From the NCBI GenBank assembly GCA_963281255.1, contig OY725506.1:663001-727000 (forward strand): a stretch of DNA of 64,000 bases, given 5' to 3'. The stretch's first letter is position 1. Each line of letters opens with the position of its first letter. This document shows, in pieces, positions 11,701-20,086 of this stretch. The stretch comes from Aphrocallistes beatrix (Eukaryota > Porifera > Hexactinellida > Sceptrulophora > Aphrocallistidae). The notes under the pieces are model-generated. The model was given only the letters and a program-made list of their open reading frames with translations, ran no database searches and was not told where the DNA came from. The position numbers and the translations under genes were made by a program.

Positions 11701-14700
11701 GCATCCCTAGTCCAAAATCCGCAAGTTACTGTGAGGCCTTATATGTAGTCTGCTATGGTTAGACTTAATTTGATTATGATGGGAAATTACTACAGACCTA
11801 TAACAGTATCAGGAGCCTCTGCCTTGACTCTCTCACTGATCAGCTGATCCAACCATCCGGTGTGAATGCTGTTCTGCTGGAAGGCTTCTGTCTCGAGGAG
11901 CTTAATCAGATACTCCACCGTCGTTCTGAAGTCCCCTCTGATGCTCAGCTCCTTCAACGCCAGAACCATGTTACTACACACAGTGCATTGTGATACAAGT
12001 CTAAATTTAGAACAGTTCTATACATAGGACTTGGAAGGGTATTTCTAGCGATGGCAAAATAAAGTTTTCGATGTGTCGTTATGTTTCATTTTAGAAAATC
12101 ATGGGAAAGTTAAGCACAGGAAAGAGTGAATACCTTCTGGCTTGATCTCTAGTCTCTCCCCACGAGAAACAGTGTCCGAACTGAGAGTCGGCGAACTCGT
12201 GGAGACCTCCAGACACCCCCACGCTGAAGTATCCCCAGACGTTCCTGCTAGAGCGGAAGTTCAGCTCCTGAATCTGTCCAGAGCTGGGCTTGAATCCTTC
12301 GTCCGGATTCTCAGCCGTAATCCGGCAAGCAATCACGGCGCCGTTGGGCTCTGGCTGCTGCTCGGGACTGTCGAAGTCGATGAGGGAGTCTCCCGTCGGA
12401 TCTGCGCCGTACAGCAGGCGGATGTCTCTGATTCTGTGCAGCGGGATTCCCATGGCGATCTGGAGCTGCGCGGCTGGCAGGTTTATCTCCGTCACCATCT
12501 CTGTGCACGGATGTTCCACCTGCACACACAGTAGAAACTGATACGGCACATTGGAATGTGAAGCTAGAGATTATCAAATACCAGTGTGTGTGTACTATGA
12601 TTGGTTGTATAAACGAATATTTTGGAGGAATAGAACAAATCAATTGATTTGGAGTAATACTTGGTGCGGGATAGTTCAAACCAGTTCTTTGTATTTAAAT
12701 GCTCAGCATTTATTTATAGCTTCAGTGCCATAGAAAATGGCTGGGACAAATCTGCGAAATCGAGGACACTGTGTCCCTACTGGGCATTTTACGGTTAAAG
12801 GAAAAATTGGAACTGCCAATCCTTCCAAACACTCTTAACATCTTAGCCTAAGCAGTGGTTCCCAACCTGGGGTCCATGGAAAATATCAGGGAGTCATATA
12901 ATTCGAAATTGTGCTACGGTTAATAAGGGTCCACATAATATATAGGAAAATGTCTATAAGGAGTCCACACTCAAAAAGGTTGAAAACCGCTGGGCTAAGC
13001 CATGAGAAGAGAGAGTTCTCACCTGGAGACGCGGATTGAGTTCGAGGAAGAAGAACCCTTCTTCCGTGTAGAGGTACTCCACCGTCCCTGCACTCACGTA
13101 CCCCACCATCCGAGCTAGCCGAACAGCTGCTCGCTCCATCTCCTGGAACACGGAAGGGGGAGCGATGGAGACCGGCGCCTCCTCTATGATCTTCTGGTGT
13201 CTCCTCTGCACGCTGCAGTCACGTCCCATCAGAGAGATCGCCTGTCCCGACTCGTCCGCCAGGATCTGCACTTCCAAGTGCCTAGCGTTGCTGGCTAGCT
13301 TCATGATGAAGATGGGGGAGCCCTGCACTTCCGTCTGCACCTGAGTAAGCGGAGGTAACGCTCTGGCACTGAGAATGGACTGAGAGATTGGCTGACAAAC
13401 TCCAATTATAAAGTCGGAGTCGCTTTCTTAGTAGCAACTCCATTAAAAAAGTCTGGATTTTTGTGGTATGGAGGAATTAGTTCGCAAAAAAACAAATAGT
13501 TCGACTTTTGAAAAAAGGAAATAATAGTCCACATAAAAACCACCATTAATCCTAATGATAAAAAGTTGAACTATTTCCTTTTTCGAAAAGTCGAATCATT
13601 TCTGAATTACACTTTTTTGACCATCGTTTTTTGTATCAAATCGATTCGAAAAAAAAACTTTTCAACAGTATGTTTCACTCGGTAGTCTCAGTAGCATTGA
13701 GAAGTGTCAATAGACCTCTCTGGTAGACAGATAACGCTAACTCATAGAGCTATGACTCATCGTCGTGGTGCTGGTGCTAGGATGGAGCTACCTGTCTGAA
13801 GAGGGTGACGAACTCCTCCTCGCTGCAAGCCTTCCGGATCCCCTTGCCCCCTCCCCCCTCCGAGGCCTTGATCATGACAGGAAACCCGATCTGCTTCGCC
13901 ACCTCCAATCCTCTCTCCGGTCCTTCCACACATCCGGTCTGGTACAGGGAGTGAGGGACTGTGAAGCCTGAGCCTGCGTCCGTCACTTCTTCCAACTTCA
14001 GACCTGTGGGATGAGCTGAATGAACAGAGCAGAGCGGAGCTGACCAATCCATTGGAATGGAGAAGGATTATTCATTAGTTAATCTATGAATTATTCAAAT
14101 CTCAGATATTAGCGCAGAGGTGCTTTGCCCAAAAGTGTTAAAATGTGGCTTACGTTAAACACCTCTAACACTGCTCAGTCCATAAACTAAATATAGAACC
14201 CTTTCAATATTTTAGTTTCAAATTTGAATAATTCATTGCTATTTCATGGTTACTCAGTCTAGGTGCAGACGGCATTGAGTAGTGCTGCTAGTTCGAGGAT
14301 ACTTCAACACTGATTCACGGAGATTATGACGGTAGCTCAATATAGGAGTACAGATAAGCAAAATGTGCTTCAATAGAACTCTCCTTTCTAGCTTAAAACT
14401 GTCGTTATTAGTATTGATTGAAAGGAGAGTCGTGCATACCAGAGCCACTCCACGGTAGCGTAGGGACGTTGGCCGTCTGAGCCACGATGCTGGAGGCGAT
14501 CTTGTCTCCGAGGGCCCACATGGCGTGCTCGGGCGGGCCTAGGAATGCGATCCGGTGCTTCCTCAGCTGCTCGGGAAGCCGGGGGTACTCCGACGCGTGT
14601 CCCCAGCCGGCCCACACAGCCTGCACCTGCTCCCTCCTCGCCACGTCCACGATCAAGTCCACGTTAGCGTAGTTGTTGTTGTTGGAGCCTCCTACACAGC

Positions 14701-16586
14701 AGAAGCAGAAGATTGGTTAGAGCTAGGAACATGTCGCATGCAGTTAGGAATGAGTCTTAGGATTCGGCCTCCACTCTCCTACCTTCTCTCACTCAAACGC
14801 GTCACTGAACTTTGACAATCAATCCGTTCTGAAGATGACATCATGCCAACTGTTCCGTTTTTGGCGGAACGTCCCGCTTTTTTAACTCTTTTATTGAGAT
14901 AATTTTCAAGAGTTTCACGTTTTTATATGAAATTTCTCCATTATGTCCCGTTTTTTATTTTATATACAGTCAGGGTCGCTTATTATGAACATTCGTTGAT
15001 TATGAACTAACCTTCTAAGGTCCCAATTTCATTTCTTAGATAGGATTTGTATTGAACCAAGTTTGCTTAATATGAAGTATCTCTATTATGAACAGATTTT
15101 TTGGTCCCCTGTTGGTTCACAATAAGCGATCCTGACAGAATTTTACTTTTGTATTGCGTCCCGCTTTTATCATGGCTCAAGTTTGCATGTATGAAACTGT
15201 GTATATTTGTATTTCTGGATTAGTTTGTTTACTTTTGTTTGAATAACTTCATTCGTAAACAAGGAAAGAACTCACCTGGCACACAAACACAGTGATCAGC
15301 CATCCGTACGAACTCAGCATTGGCCGCCATATCTTCTGGAGTAACCATGACAACGAACTTGATCGCTCTCTCATTCCGAAACACTTCGTATGCCCATCTG
15401 CGGATAGACCGCATGGCTTTCACAGCGGCGATGCCGTTGTTCGAAATCAGCAATTTATCGATCGGTCTCAGACCGCCATATCGTCGCACAAACTCCAGAG
15501 GCGTCGCGACCTATGCAAATTCAGTAATTTTACGTATTCTAAATATAGAATATTCAACAAAATACTTCAATCGAGTCAATTCAAAGCTAATACTTCAATC
15601 GAGTCAATTCAAAACTAATTCAAAGCTTAGCGTATGCGCTAAAACACTGTAGTGTTTCATATATTTAAAATATTTTAAATATATGAAACACTACAGTGTT
15701 TTAGCGCATGCACTAAAATGAAAACAGCGCATGCGCTAAAGTAAAACAGCGCATGCGCTAAAATATTTTAAATATATGACAAGTATGTATATTTCATATT
15801 GCATTTATTTCATATTGCAAAGGAAAGTGTTGTGTCGTGTTGTGTTGTGTTGTCGTGTTGTGTTGTGTCGTGTCGTGTTGTGTCGTGTCGTGTCGTGTCG
15901 TGTCGTGTCGTGTTGTGTCGTGTCGTGTCGTGTCGTGTCGTGTCGTGTCGTGTCGTGTCGTGTCGTGTCGTGTCGTGTCGTGTCGTGTCGTGTCGTGTCG
16001 TGTCGTGTCGTGTCGTGTCGTGTCGTGTCGAATATTTTAGCGCATGCGCTAAAGTAAAACAGCGCATGCGCTAAAATATTTTAAATATATGACAAGTATG
16101 TATATTTCATATTGCATTTTGTAAAATGTCATGGAAAGTGTTGTGTTGTGTTGTGTTGTGTTGTGTCGTGTTGTGTCGTGTCGTGTCGTGTCGTGTTGTG
16201 AGCGCTAAAGTAAAACAGCGCATGCGCTAAAATATTTTAAATATATGCAGACTATGGATATTCAATTTTTTATAACGCATATCTTCGAATATATTGGTTA
16301 TTGTCTTAAAGTTGAGGGAAATATTGAATTAACAATGTAGAATATCTGTTAAATACGGAGAATATCTGTTAAATACGGAGAAAATAGGTCAAATCGGGAT
16401 TATAAGCTCCCGGCGGGACTTGCGTCGAGAGTCGGGATAGAGAAACGAGATCGGGAGGGTTGGACAGAATGGATTATGTATAACTATCCTAACACTAAAT
16501 AAAAGTATTACTTCTCCAAAGGCTTGTCTCGTTCTGTCTCCAGATAGAGAGCGTGTGTGTTTCTTTGAACTTTTAGATTCACTCAT
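741..16586 (-). CDS. ACACA: Acetyl-CoA carboxylase, multi-domain cytosolic type (26 exons, C-terminus off the window)
   Basis: Biotin enzyme that makes malonyl-CoA from acetyl-CoA and bicarbonate with ATP, the committed step of fatty-acid synthesis. I placed 26 exons by similarity to animal ACC and by splice sites; joined they give 2,131 codons without a stop. Domain order is BC, BT/BCCP, central region, CT. The start is the ATG at 16586: exon 1 (16512-16586) encodes 25 residues and joins in phase 0 to exon 2. There is no long mitochondrial-type leader, so a cytosolic enzyme is likely. Introns run from 61 bp to 1.3 kb. The most C-terminal exon here ends at 741 with a GTGAGT donor after residues EKGVIS. 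Vertebrate ACC1 continues about 130 residues, which must lie left of the window. The four entries below list the exons by domain. Identification is very secure; single boundaries are by eye. Confidence 0.97.
1009..2275. other. ACC intron, 1.27 kb, no gene seen
   Basis: AT-rich intron between CT exons. A purine-poor stretch at 1610-1665 repeats variants of TTTCAATT. I see no coding similarity or clear transposon ends. Confidence 0.6.
2515..2666. repeat. MITE family D, copy 1 (ACC intron)
   Basis: About 150 bp ending GGAGTTGACTG-TA. The arms carry ACTCTGCTTAATCGGGAC and its complement GTCCCGATTATGCGGAGT, so the ends are inverted repeats. It shares internal sequence with the copies at 5870-6148 and 45626-45793. 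CAGT-type ends and TA targets point to a pogo/Tc1-derived non-autonomous element. Confidence 0.65.
5870..6148. repeat. MITE family D, copy 2, split by a nested element
   Basis: Starts TA-CAGTCGACTCTGC in an ACC intron and matches copy 1 up to about 5956. Element B (5957-6113) intervenes. Family D then resumes with GCTTCTATGTATGGGAAC, which in copy 1 follows directly. The right end is lost. Confidence 0.65.
5957..6113. repeat. MITE family B, copy 1, nested in family D
   Basis: A 157-bp element with inverted ends CAGTCAGGTCGCTTATT and AATAAGCGACCCTGGCTG, next to TA. The interior also pairs around TTCATAATA/TATTATGAA-like runs. A second copy is at 14967-15138. It is younger than the D copy it interrupts. 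Confidence 0.75.
6174..9915 (-). CDS. ACACA: ACC exons 10-18: central (non-catalytic) region
   Basis: Exons: 9915-9577, 9515-9349, 9077-8816, 7913-7716, 7628-7369, 7234-7087, 7005-6799, 6626-6489, 6410-6174. This is the eukaryote-specific scaffold between carrier and CT domains. It is the least conserved part, but matches are clear: [67 protein letters not shown] and [19 protein letters not shown]. The exon at 7369-7628 is followed by GCAAGT, not GT. Only this GC donor keeps the frame into the next exon (…HVEK then HFQEFLDIL), so I call a GC-AG intron (7235-7368). The insertion-rich intron at 7914-8815 holds a mariner fragment. Confidence 0.94.
8238..8277. repeat. Dispersed palindromic motif, family G, copy
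   Basis: Contains GCAAGCGAAGCGCGCTTG, also found near 31-52 and, inverted, at 43187-43205. It lies just before a mariner transposase fragment. The origin of the motif is unknown. Confidence 0.5.
8283..8545 (+). pseudogene. mariner transposase C-terminal fragment (ACC intron, antisense to ACC)
   Basis: Translation gives [19 protein letters not shown], then after a frame change [11 protein letters not shown] and, after another, [15 protein letters not shown] with a trailing [17 protein letters not shown]. These match the second catalytic-Asp region and the SPDLAPCD motif of the mariner family (DD34D type) of cut-and-paste transposases. At least two frame changes and loss of the N-terminal half make it a dead remnant. 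It sits in the 902-bp ACC intron at 7914-8815. Confidence 0.8.
9117..9323 (-). repeat. TIR element family A, copy 1 (ACC intron)
   Basis: Reverse orientation. About 200 bp rich in GTCCCG/CGGGAC, bounded by TTCCAAC and GTTGGCA. Further copies are at 14844, 18645, 27495, 34557, 37804 and 62566. The best copies share ends close to CATACTTGCCAAC. No coding capacity; a non-autonomous DNA transposon family. Confidence 0.7.
10250..11021 (-). CDS. ACACA: ACC exons 8-9: BT linker and biotin carboxyl carrier domain
   Basis: Exon 8 (11021-10709) carries the BT/linker region with [18 protein letters not shown] and [11 protein letters not shown]. Exon 9 (10529-10250) is the carrier domain with the biotinylation motif EVMKM; the biotin-bearing Lys is about residue 707 of the joined protein (residue 786 in human ACC1). 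The Val before the lysine is typical of eukaryotic multi-domain ACC, where bacterial carriers have AMKM. The swinging biotin shuttles CO2 between the BC and CT sites. The 179-bp intron between the two exons is almost filled by a (TTTG)n array. Confidence 0.96.
10565..10692. repeat. (TTTG)n microsatellite in an ACC intron
   Basis: Near-perfect tandem TTTG units for about 125 bp, uninterrupted from about 10588. The array fills most of the 179-bp intron and ends 16 bases from the donor of exon 8 (on the ACC strand it reads CAAA). Long open frames over it on both strands are repeat artefacts. Confidence 0.95.
11144..11742. mobile_element. Long-TIR non-autonomous element (ACC intron)
   Basis: About 600 bp bounded by inverted repeats of roughly 80 bp. 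The left arm starts ATAAGGCCTCACAGTAACTT and the right arm ends AAGTTACTGTGAGGCCTTAT. Both arms also share GGACTAGGGATGCGGTAGAA (or its complement) and AGATGCCTTAAATC. The centre is AT-rich and non-coding. A TA adjoins each end. This is a foldback-type MITE with no other copy in the window. Confidence 0.8.
11798..16586 (-). CDS. ACACA: ACC exons 1-7: N-terminus and biotin carboxylase domain
   Basis: Exons (high to low): 16586-16512, 15510-15276, 14691-14440, 14003-13792, 13340-13023, 12519-12134, 11973-11798. This is the ATP-grasp biotin carboxylase half-reaction, which carboxylates biotin with ATP and bicarbonate. Visible landmarks are [20 protein letters not shown] at the domain start, the glycine-rich ATP loop [13 protein letters not shown] (exon 4), [17 protein letters not shown] (exon 5), [14 protein letters not shown] across the exon 5/6 junction, and [11 protein letters not shown] (exon 6). 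All junction phases agree. The N-terminus ([20 protein letters not shown]) is far shorter than the vertebrate one but has an RSLSG run resembling the RSSMSG around the AMPK-regulated serine. That is an inference, since the Arg is at -3, not -4. Confidence 0.96.
12853..12992 (+). repeat. hAT-like MITE family J, copy 1 (ACC intron)
   Basis: Begins CAGTGGTTCCCAACCTGGGG and ends AAAAAGGTTGAAAACCGCTG; the ends are imperfect inverted repeats of a kind common in hAT elements. Flanks GCCTAAG and GGCTAAG look like a decayed target duplication. Other copies are at 25084 and 39699. Confidence 0.75.
13465..13611 (+). repeat. Palindromic MITE family I, copy 1 (ACC intron)
   Basis: Begins GGTATGGAGGAATTAGTTCG and shares the centre CACCATTAATCCTAATGATA and the right arm CTATTTCCTTTTTCGAAAAG with the copies at 31825 and 38666. 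It is the most diverged and shortest of the three. Confidence 0.7.
14844..15187 (+). repeat. TIR element family A, copy 2, split by element B
   Basis: Left part runs from TGCCAACTGTTCCG. It is interrupted at about 14966 by a family-B element and resumes at about 15139 with TTGCGTCCCGCTTTTATCAT, ending GTTTGCA. It lies in the ACC intron at 14692-15275. Confidence 0.7.
14967..15138 (+). repeat. MITE family B, copy 2, nested in family A
   Basis: Starts TA-CAGTCAGGGTCGCTTATT and ends AATAAGCGATCCTGACAG. About 170 bp, alignable to 5957-6113 throughout but in the opposite orientation. Family B is younger than family A here. Confidence 0.75.
15627..15716. repeat. Long near-perfect hairpin in ACC intron 1
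   Basis: Two arms of about 45 bp meet without a loop between 15671 and 15672. The left arm contains GCGCTAAAACACTGTAGTGT and the right arm its exact complement; only about two mismatches occur near the outer ends. It abuts the satellite block that follows. Confidence 0.9.
15722..16250. repeat. Composite satellite: palindrome unit plus (GTGTC)n arrays
   Basis: A unit built of AGCGCATGCGCTAAAGTAAA, a second AGCGCATGCGCT, then ATATTTTAAATATATG and an AT-rich run occurs at about 15724, 16035 and 16205. The first two units end in pentanucleotide arrays, (GTGTC/GTGTT)n at 15828-16030 and 16139-16200. Long Cys/Val/Arg-rich open frames over the arrays are artefacts. The whole block lies in ACC intron 1 (15511-16511). 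Confidence 0.9.
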
Positions 16587-16837
16587 TGTTCAGACAACTC
16601 ATTACCTGTCAAACATATATTTATATCCGAGCTTGTAAGCTGGCGTCAAATCAAAGGAATTGTAAATCTGAGTTCAATTACCTGATTGAAAATAGAAATA
16701 GAATTTTAACTCGAAGAAATGAATAGTTGCAGAGTTAGAAATATTATCCTTGTGATGGTGAGGATCATACGATCATGTGTTAATCATGATCAGTAGACTT
16801 TGTACAATCTACTTCAAACCTATAATCTCAGTTCATA

Positions 16838-17464
16838 CAGTGCCGGTCAAAAAGAATTGCTCAAAATCAATGTATATAGTATAGTAGACGTCAAATAGTT
16901 TCGACTCACTAGATAGTTTCTTTCTTGCGAATTCATATACAGCTTTGTTTATTTTGATAAGTAGCACTCTGATACAGATATTCCATTCATTATACCTGGA
17001 TAATTTTCCTTTTTCACTTTTCTACCTTTTATTACAATTTCTCAGTATTTATCGAATTTTCAATGCCTTCGAAACCCCGAATTTCCTTTGAAAATCTGGC
17101 AAACCTGATATTGTTATCGATAAACGACCATAATCAGAGGGAAGTAGCTAAAATGGTTAGGTATAGCCAAAAAAGCGTAGGTGAGATCCTAAGGAAACAT
17201 ATACTGACTTGCTCGGTAAGAGACCTCACTATTCCGGGTAGGCCTCGTGTCACAATCAAAAGGTAGGACAGCTTATTAGTCAGAAAAAGCAAAAAGGATT
17301 GATTTAAGATTGCTACTCAGATAAGAACCGAAGTATTATCAGAATAATCGCTAAAAATTTCCAATTCAACAGTCCAGAGAAGGTACAAGGGGCGAGCTAT
17401 CATTGTGAAAATCAATCGAACTTTGGGTAAACCCATTTTGAGCAATTCTTTTTGACCGGCAGTG
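16838..17464 (+). mobile_element. Internally deleted Tc1-like transposon
   Basis: A 627-bp element between TA dinucleotides. Its terminal repeats of about 30 bp start CAGTGCCGGTCAAAAAGAAT and end ATTCTTTTTGACCGGCAGTG. Inside, 17063-17266 encodes a 67-residue N-terminal fragment with a helix-turn-helix of transposase type (NQREVAKMVRYSQKSVGEIL). The DDE catalytic part is deleted, and downstream frames contain stops. It cannot transpose alone but could be mobilised in trans. Confidence 0.85.
17063..17266 (+). pseudogene. N-terminal fragment of Tc1-like transposase (helix-turn-helix)
   Basis: 67 codons. The central HTH region (EVAKMVRYSQKSVGEILRK) matches the DNA-binding domain of Tc1/mariner transposases, followed by a GRP-type hook (PGRPRVTIKR). 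The frame then stops. Further downstream, out of frame or after stops, weaker matches such as STVQRR are seen, but no catalytic DDE motifs. Confidence 0.7.
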
Positions 17465-18399
17465 TATTTTATTGACTGACAGAATGTACTTTCACAGTCA
17501 CGGATCTAAATTGTTTCTTTTTGTTTACAAAATTCTATATTTACTTATCTACATACATATTATTGAAAACCATCTGGCACTCTAAACTGAATCTTGGGAT
17601 TTGGGGTCTGACTCAAGCTCATTGCAATACAACTTTTGGGATTCGAGATAGAAATATCAAACTTTTACAATAATTTGACTTTATAATTCGTTTAATTAAA
17701 AGGGAAATAATTGAATGGAATATTACAGTCAAGATAACCATACGCTTAATGGTCAAATACCAAAATATGGAGACACAATGCACCACAAAATCAATTCAGA
17801 ATATTTATAATTCAAAGCATGAACCACCCGGACACCTTGCACAAGTGGTTGAACTAATTTATACGAAGAACATCAGAGTTAAATCTGACTATTAAAGTCC
17901 ACCTAGTGCCACTTTACTAAGGGAGAACGATTAGAGGGACACCTCACACTCACTAAATGAGTCTATGCTCTTGAAGACAGTCACCTTGTCTAAGTAAGCA
18001 GAGACAATGATTTATCCAACAAATTTCTTAACAACATTTTTGGATAAATTAATCTGACCAAAAACTCAACTCTGATTCAAATTATCAAATCAAAATGTAG
18101 ACAAATTAGTAAATTGCAAAGAAAACATGTTTTCGAAAAACAATGATTCGTCATTGAAATGTGAAATAGCCTGGCACAAGTGGTTTAAGAATTTTCTAGA
18201 AAGTAATCTGGGTTGAATTATTATTGAAAGTATGCAGTAGCTCTGATGTAATTAGTAGGAATTGCTTAGGGACTTTTCTCTCAGTTTAAAGTACAATCCA
18301 TTACACCACAAGACAATAAGATTAATCTTAAATCTACCCAGCACAGAGCTCTGTGAATAGATAAATAGAGGAACTTTCTAGAATATCATCTTCAAACTC

Positions 18400-18546
18400 G
18401 CAACAAATCAACAACAACAAAACAATAACAACGAAAAACTCGAAACAATTCGAACTTCAACTCGATAAAACGCAATTAAACAAACTTTCAAATTGACGAA
18501 AAACGAAACGATTTACACAGAAATAACAGTCTCAAACCAGTGACAA
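18400..18546 (+). other. Probable 5'UTR exon of the NLR gene
   Basis: A CAA/AAC-rich stretch ends in a strong splice donor, CAA|GTGAGT, at 18547. The acceptor would be the TTCATTACTCTAG ending at 20613, seven bases before the NLR start codon. The start of transcription is not defined. This is an inference from splice signals and composition only. Confidence 0.45.
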
Positions 18547-18644
18547 GTGAGTCAATGTTTATTTAACTTTTAAATCTTATTATTTGAATCTCATACATTA
18601 CACAATCCCATCTTTCCACTCTTCTACTGAGCTAATTTGGGAGA

Positions 18645-18785
18645 GTGTACCGTTTTTACATGAAATTTCTCCATTATGTCCCGCTTTTTTTTAAATTCCA
18701 TGCATATAATACCTTTCTATTGCGTCTAGTCTTGTCCCGCAAATTAACGCTGCATCCCGCTTTTATCTTGGCTCAAGTTGGTTTG
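18645..18785 (+). repeat. TIR element family A, copy 3 (partial)
   Basis: Shares the GTCCCGCTTTT blocks and TTTTATCTTGGCTCAAGTTGG with family A, but the left terminus is lost. It lies in the presumed NLR 5'UTR intron. Confidence 0.6.
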
Positions 18786-18917
18786 TATTGAATCAAAATA
18801 AGGTTCTTTGGCAAGCAATGAATTTCCGTAGATACATTTCTTCATCGAAAAGAATGTATTTCTTTTAATGTTTCAGAGAGATGAGATTTTAATGGATACA
18901 ATTTTTGTCTAAAATGG

Positions 18918-19024
18918 GCATGCCTAATTTCCGGGACGGGACGAGCCAAGATGCCTAATCCCCGGGACGGGACAGAAAAGGTACCTAATCTCCGAGACGG
19001 TCCCGTCCCGGAAATTAGGCATGC
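18918..19024. repeat. Small palindromic element with four CGGGACGGGAC-type modules
   Basis: The ends GCATGCCTAATTTCCGGGAC and GTCCCGGAAATTAGGCATGC are perfect inverted repeats. Between them two more direct modules of the form CCTAATYYCCGRGACGG occur, giving a 107-bp structure. No coding potential. Confidence 0.8.
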
Positions 19025-19307
19025 TTTCTAAAATACCTACGAAGTTTCTCTGTTAATCAACATCAATTTGACGAAACTTTGACACTTAAACTTTCGCTTA
19101 TGAGACAATAACCTGAATAATTTATCAACCTTCTTGCTTTCAAATTATATATTCATATGGGAAAAAAAATTTTAAAATGATAATTGAATTGAAAGGAGAT
19201 CAGAACACAAGATTCGCCACAAAATTGCATTATAGATATAATCGTATTTAAAATAGGTTCAAAATATGCTAAAATTGACTTAACACCCCCCTGAAGTTGT
19301 CTTAGCA

Positions 19308-19586
19308 TACCGTATTTCCCTGAATAAGCGCCGGGGCTCGAATAAGCGTCGGACGCCGGGGAATTTTAGTTCTCTGAACATCATACAAGTGCTTTTTGAA
19401 ACATTACATTATCCTTTTATAATAGAACTAACATTCTCAGTTGTGGCAAAAATAAAAGTGCCAGTCAATGTAGTAAACAAAAAAAAGAGCGCCGGGTCAA
19501 AATAGCGAATGATAAAAATAAGCGCCGGGTCTAAAGGGTGCACGAAATAAATAAGCGCCCGGGCGCTTATTCGAAGCAATACGGTA
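19308..19586. repeat. TIR element family K, copy 1
   Basis: Begins ACCGTATTTCCCTGAATAAG and ends CTTATTCGAAGCAATACGGT: imperfect inverted ends carrying AATAAGCGCC. The interior repeats AAGCGCCGGG several times. A much shorter relative is at 24010-24092. A GC-rich island within the NLR 5'UTR intron. Confidence 0.7.
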
Positions 19587-19602
19587 TATATTATATATAT
19601 AT

Positions 19603-20086
19603 AATAGAACTCTGATAAGGCGTACCCCTTCGGGAAGGAATTATTAGTACGTACTATCCGTAAGTAAGTACTAGCCGAGTTTGTACTACATAGAAATCTG
19701 TATTATGGATGGATTTCAGGGTTGCCGTGGGAATGGGAATCTGTGGATTTTCCCATGGGTATTCCCATATGGGATGGGAATGGGAATGACTTTAAGCCTA
19801 TGGGTATTCCCAAATGTGGGTTCTGTGGGGTTTCCTGTGGGTTTCTGTGACTTTTCCTGTGGTTTTCTGTGGGTTTCCCGTGGATTTTTGTGGGTTTTCC
19901 TGTGAGTTTCTCTGGGTTTTTCTGTGGGTTTTTGTGGGTATTCTCACAGAAGTCCTGTGGGAATGGGATGGGGATGGGTATTGAAATCCCATCCCCACGG
20001 CAACTCTGATGGATTTTGGTTCAGAGAAATGTGTACATACTAAACCGAAGAACGTATTATCTGAGTACTAACCGAGTTCTACTATA
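19603..20086 (+). repeat. MITE family C, copy 1, split by a hAT-like element
   Basis: The arms read TAGAACTCTGATAAGGCGTA and ACCGAGTTCTACTATAATTA, inverted to each other. The copy is interrupted by the hAT-like insertion 19717-20008. The intact version of the family is at 37590-37772 and an inverted copy at 33710-33866. Confidence 0.75.
19717..20008. mobile_element. hAT-like non-autonomous element with perfect 8-bp target duplication
   Basis: A 292-bp insert bounded by CAGGGTTGCCGTGGG and CCCCACGGCAACTCTG (inverted) and flanked on both sides by ATGGATTT, the 8-bp duplication typical of hAT. The interior is a degenerate run of GTGGGTTTYCTGT units. An open frame over it is an artefact of the repeat. 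The duplicated octamer is the family-C sequence seen once in the uninterrupted copy at 37590, which proves the order of insertion. Confidence 0.85.

Larger units (their letters stand above)
16587..18399. other. Interval between ACC start and NLR 5'UTR exon
   Basis: Divergent intergenic space upstream of both the ACC ATG (minus) and the presumed NLR 5'UTR exon (plus). Apart from the Tc1 derivative at 16838-17464 I see no genes. Any shared promoter must lie here, but no clear TATA motif could be assigned to either gene. Confidence 0.5.

Noticed and set aside
12142-12534. 130-codon plus-strand frame
   Set aside because: Antisense shadow of ACC exon 6.
15776-16074. Cys-Arg-Val and His-Asp-Thr-Thr-Arg repeat open frames
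   Set aside because: They read through the (GTGTC)n satellite and have no other sequence support.
19681-19998. Gly/Phe/Val-rich and Thr/His/Arg-rich open frames
   Set aside because: They lie in the degenerate GTGGGTTT repeats of the hAT-like insert.
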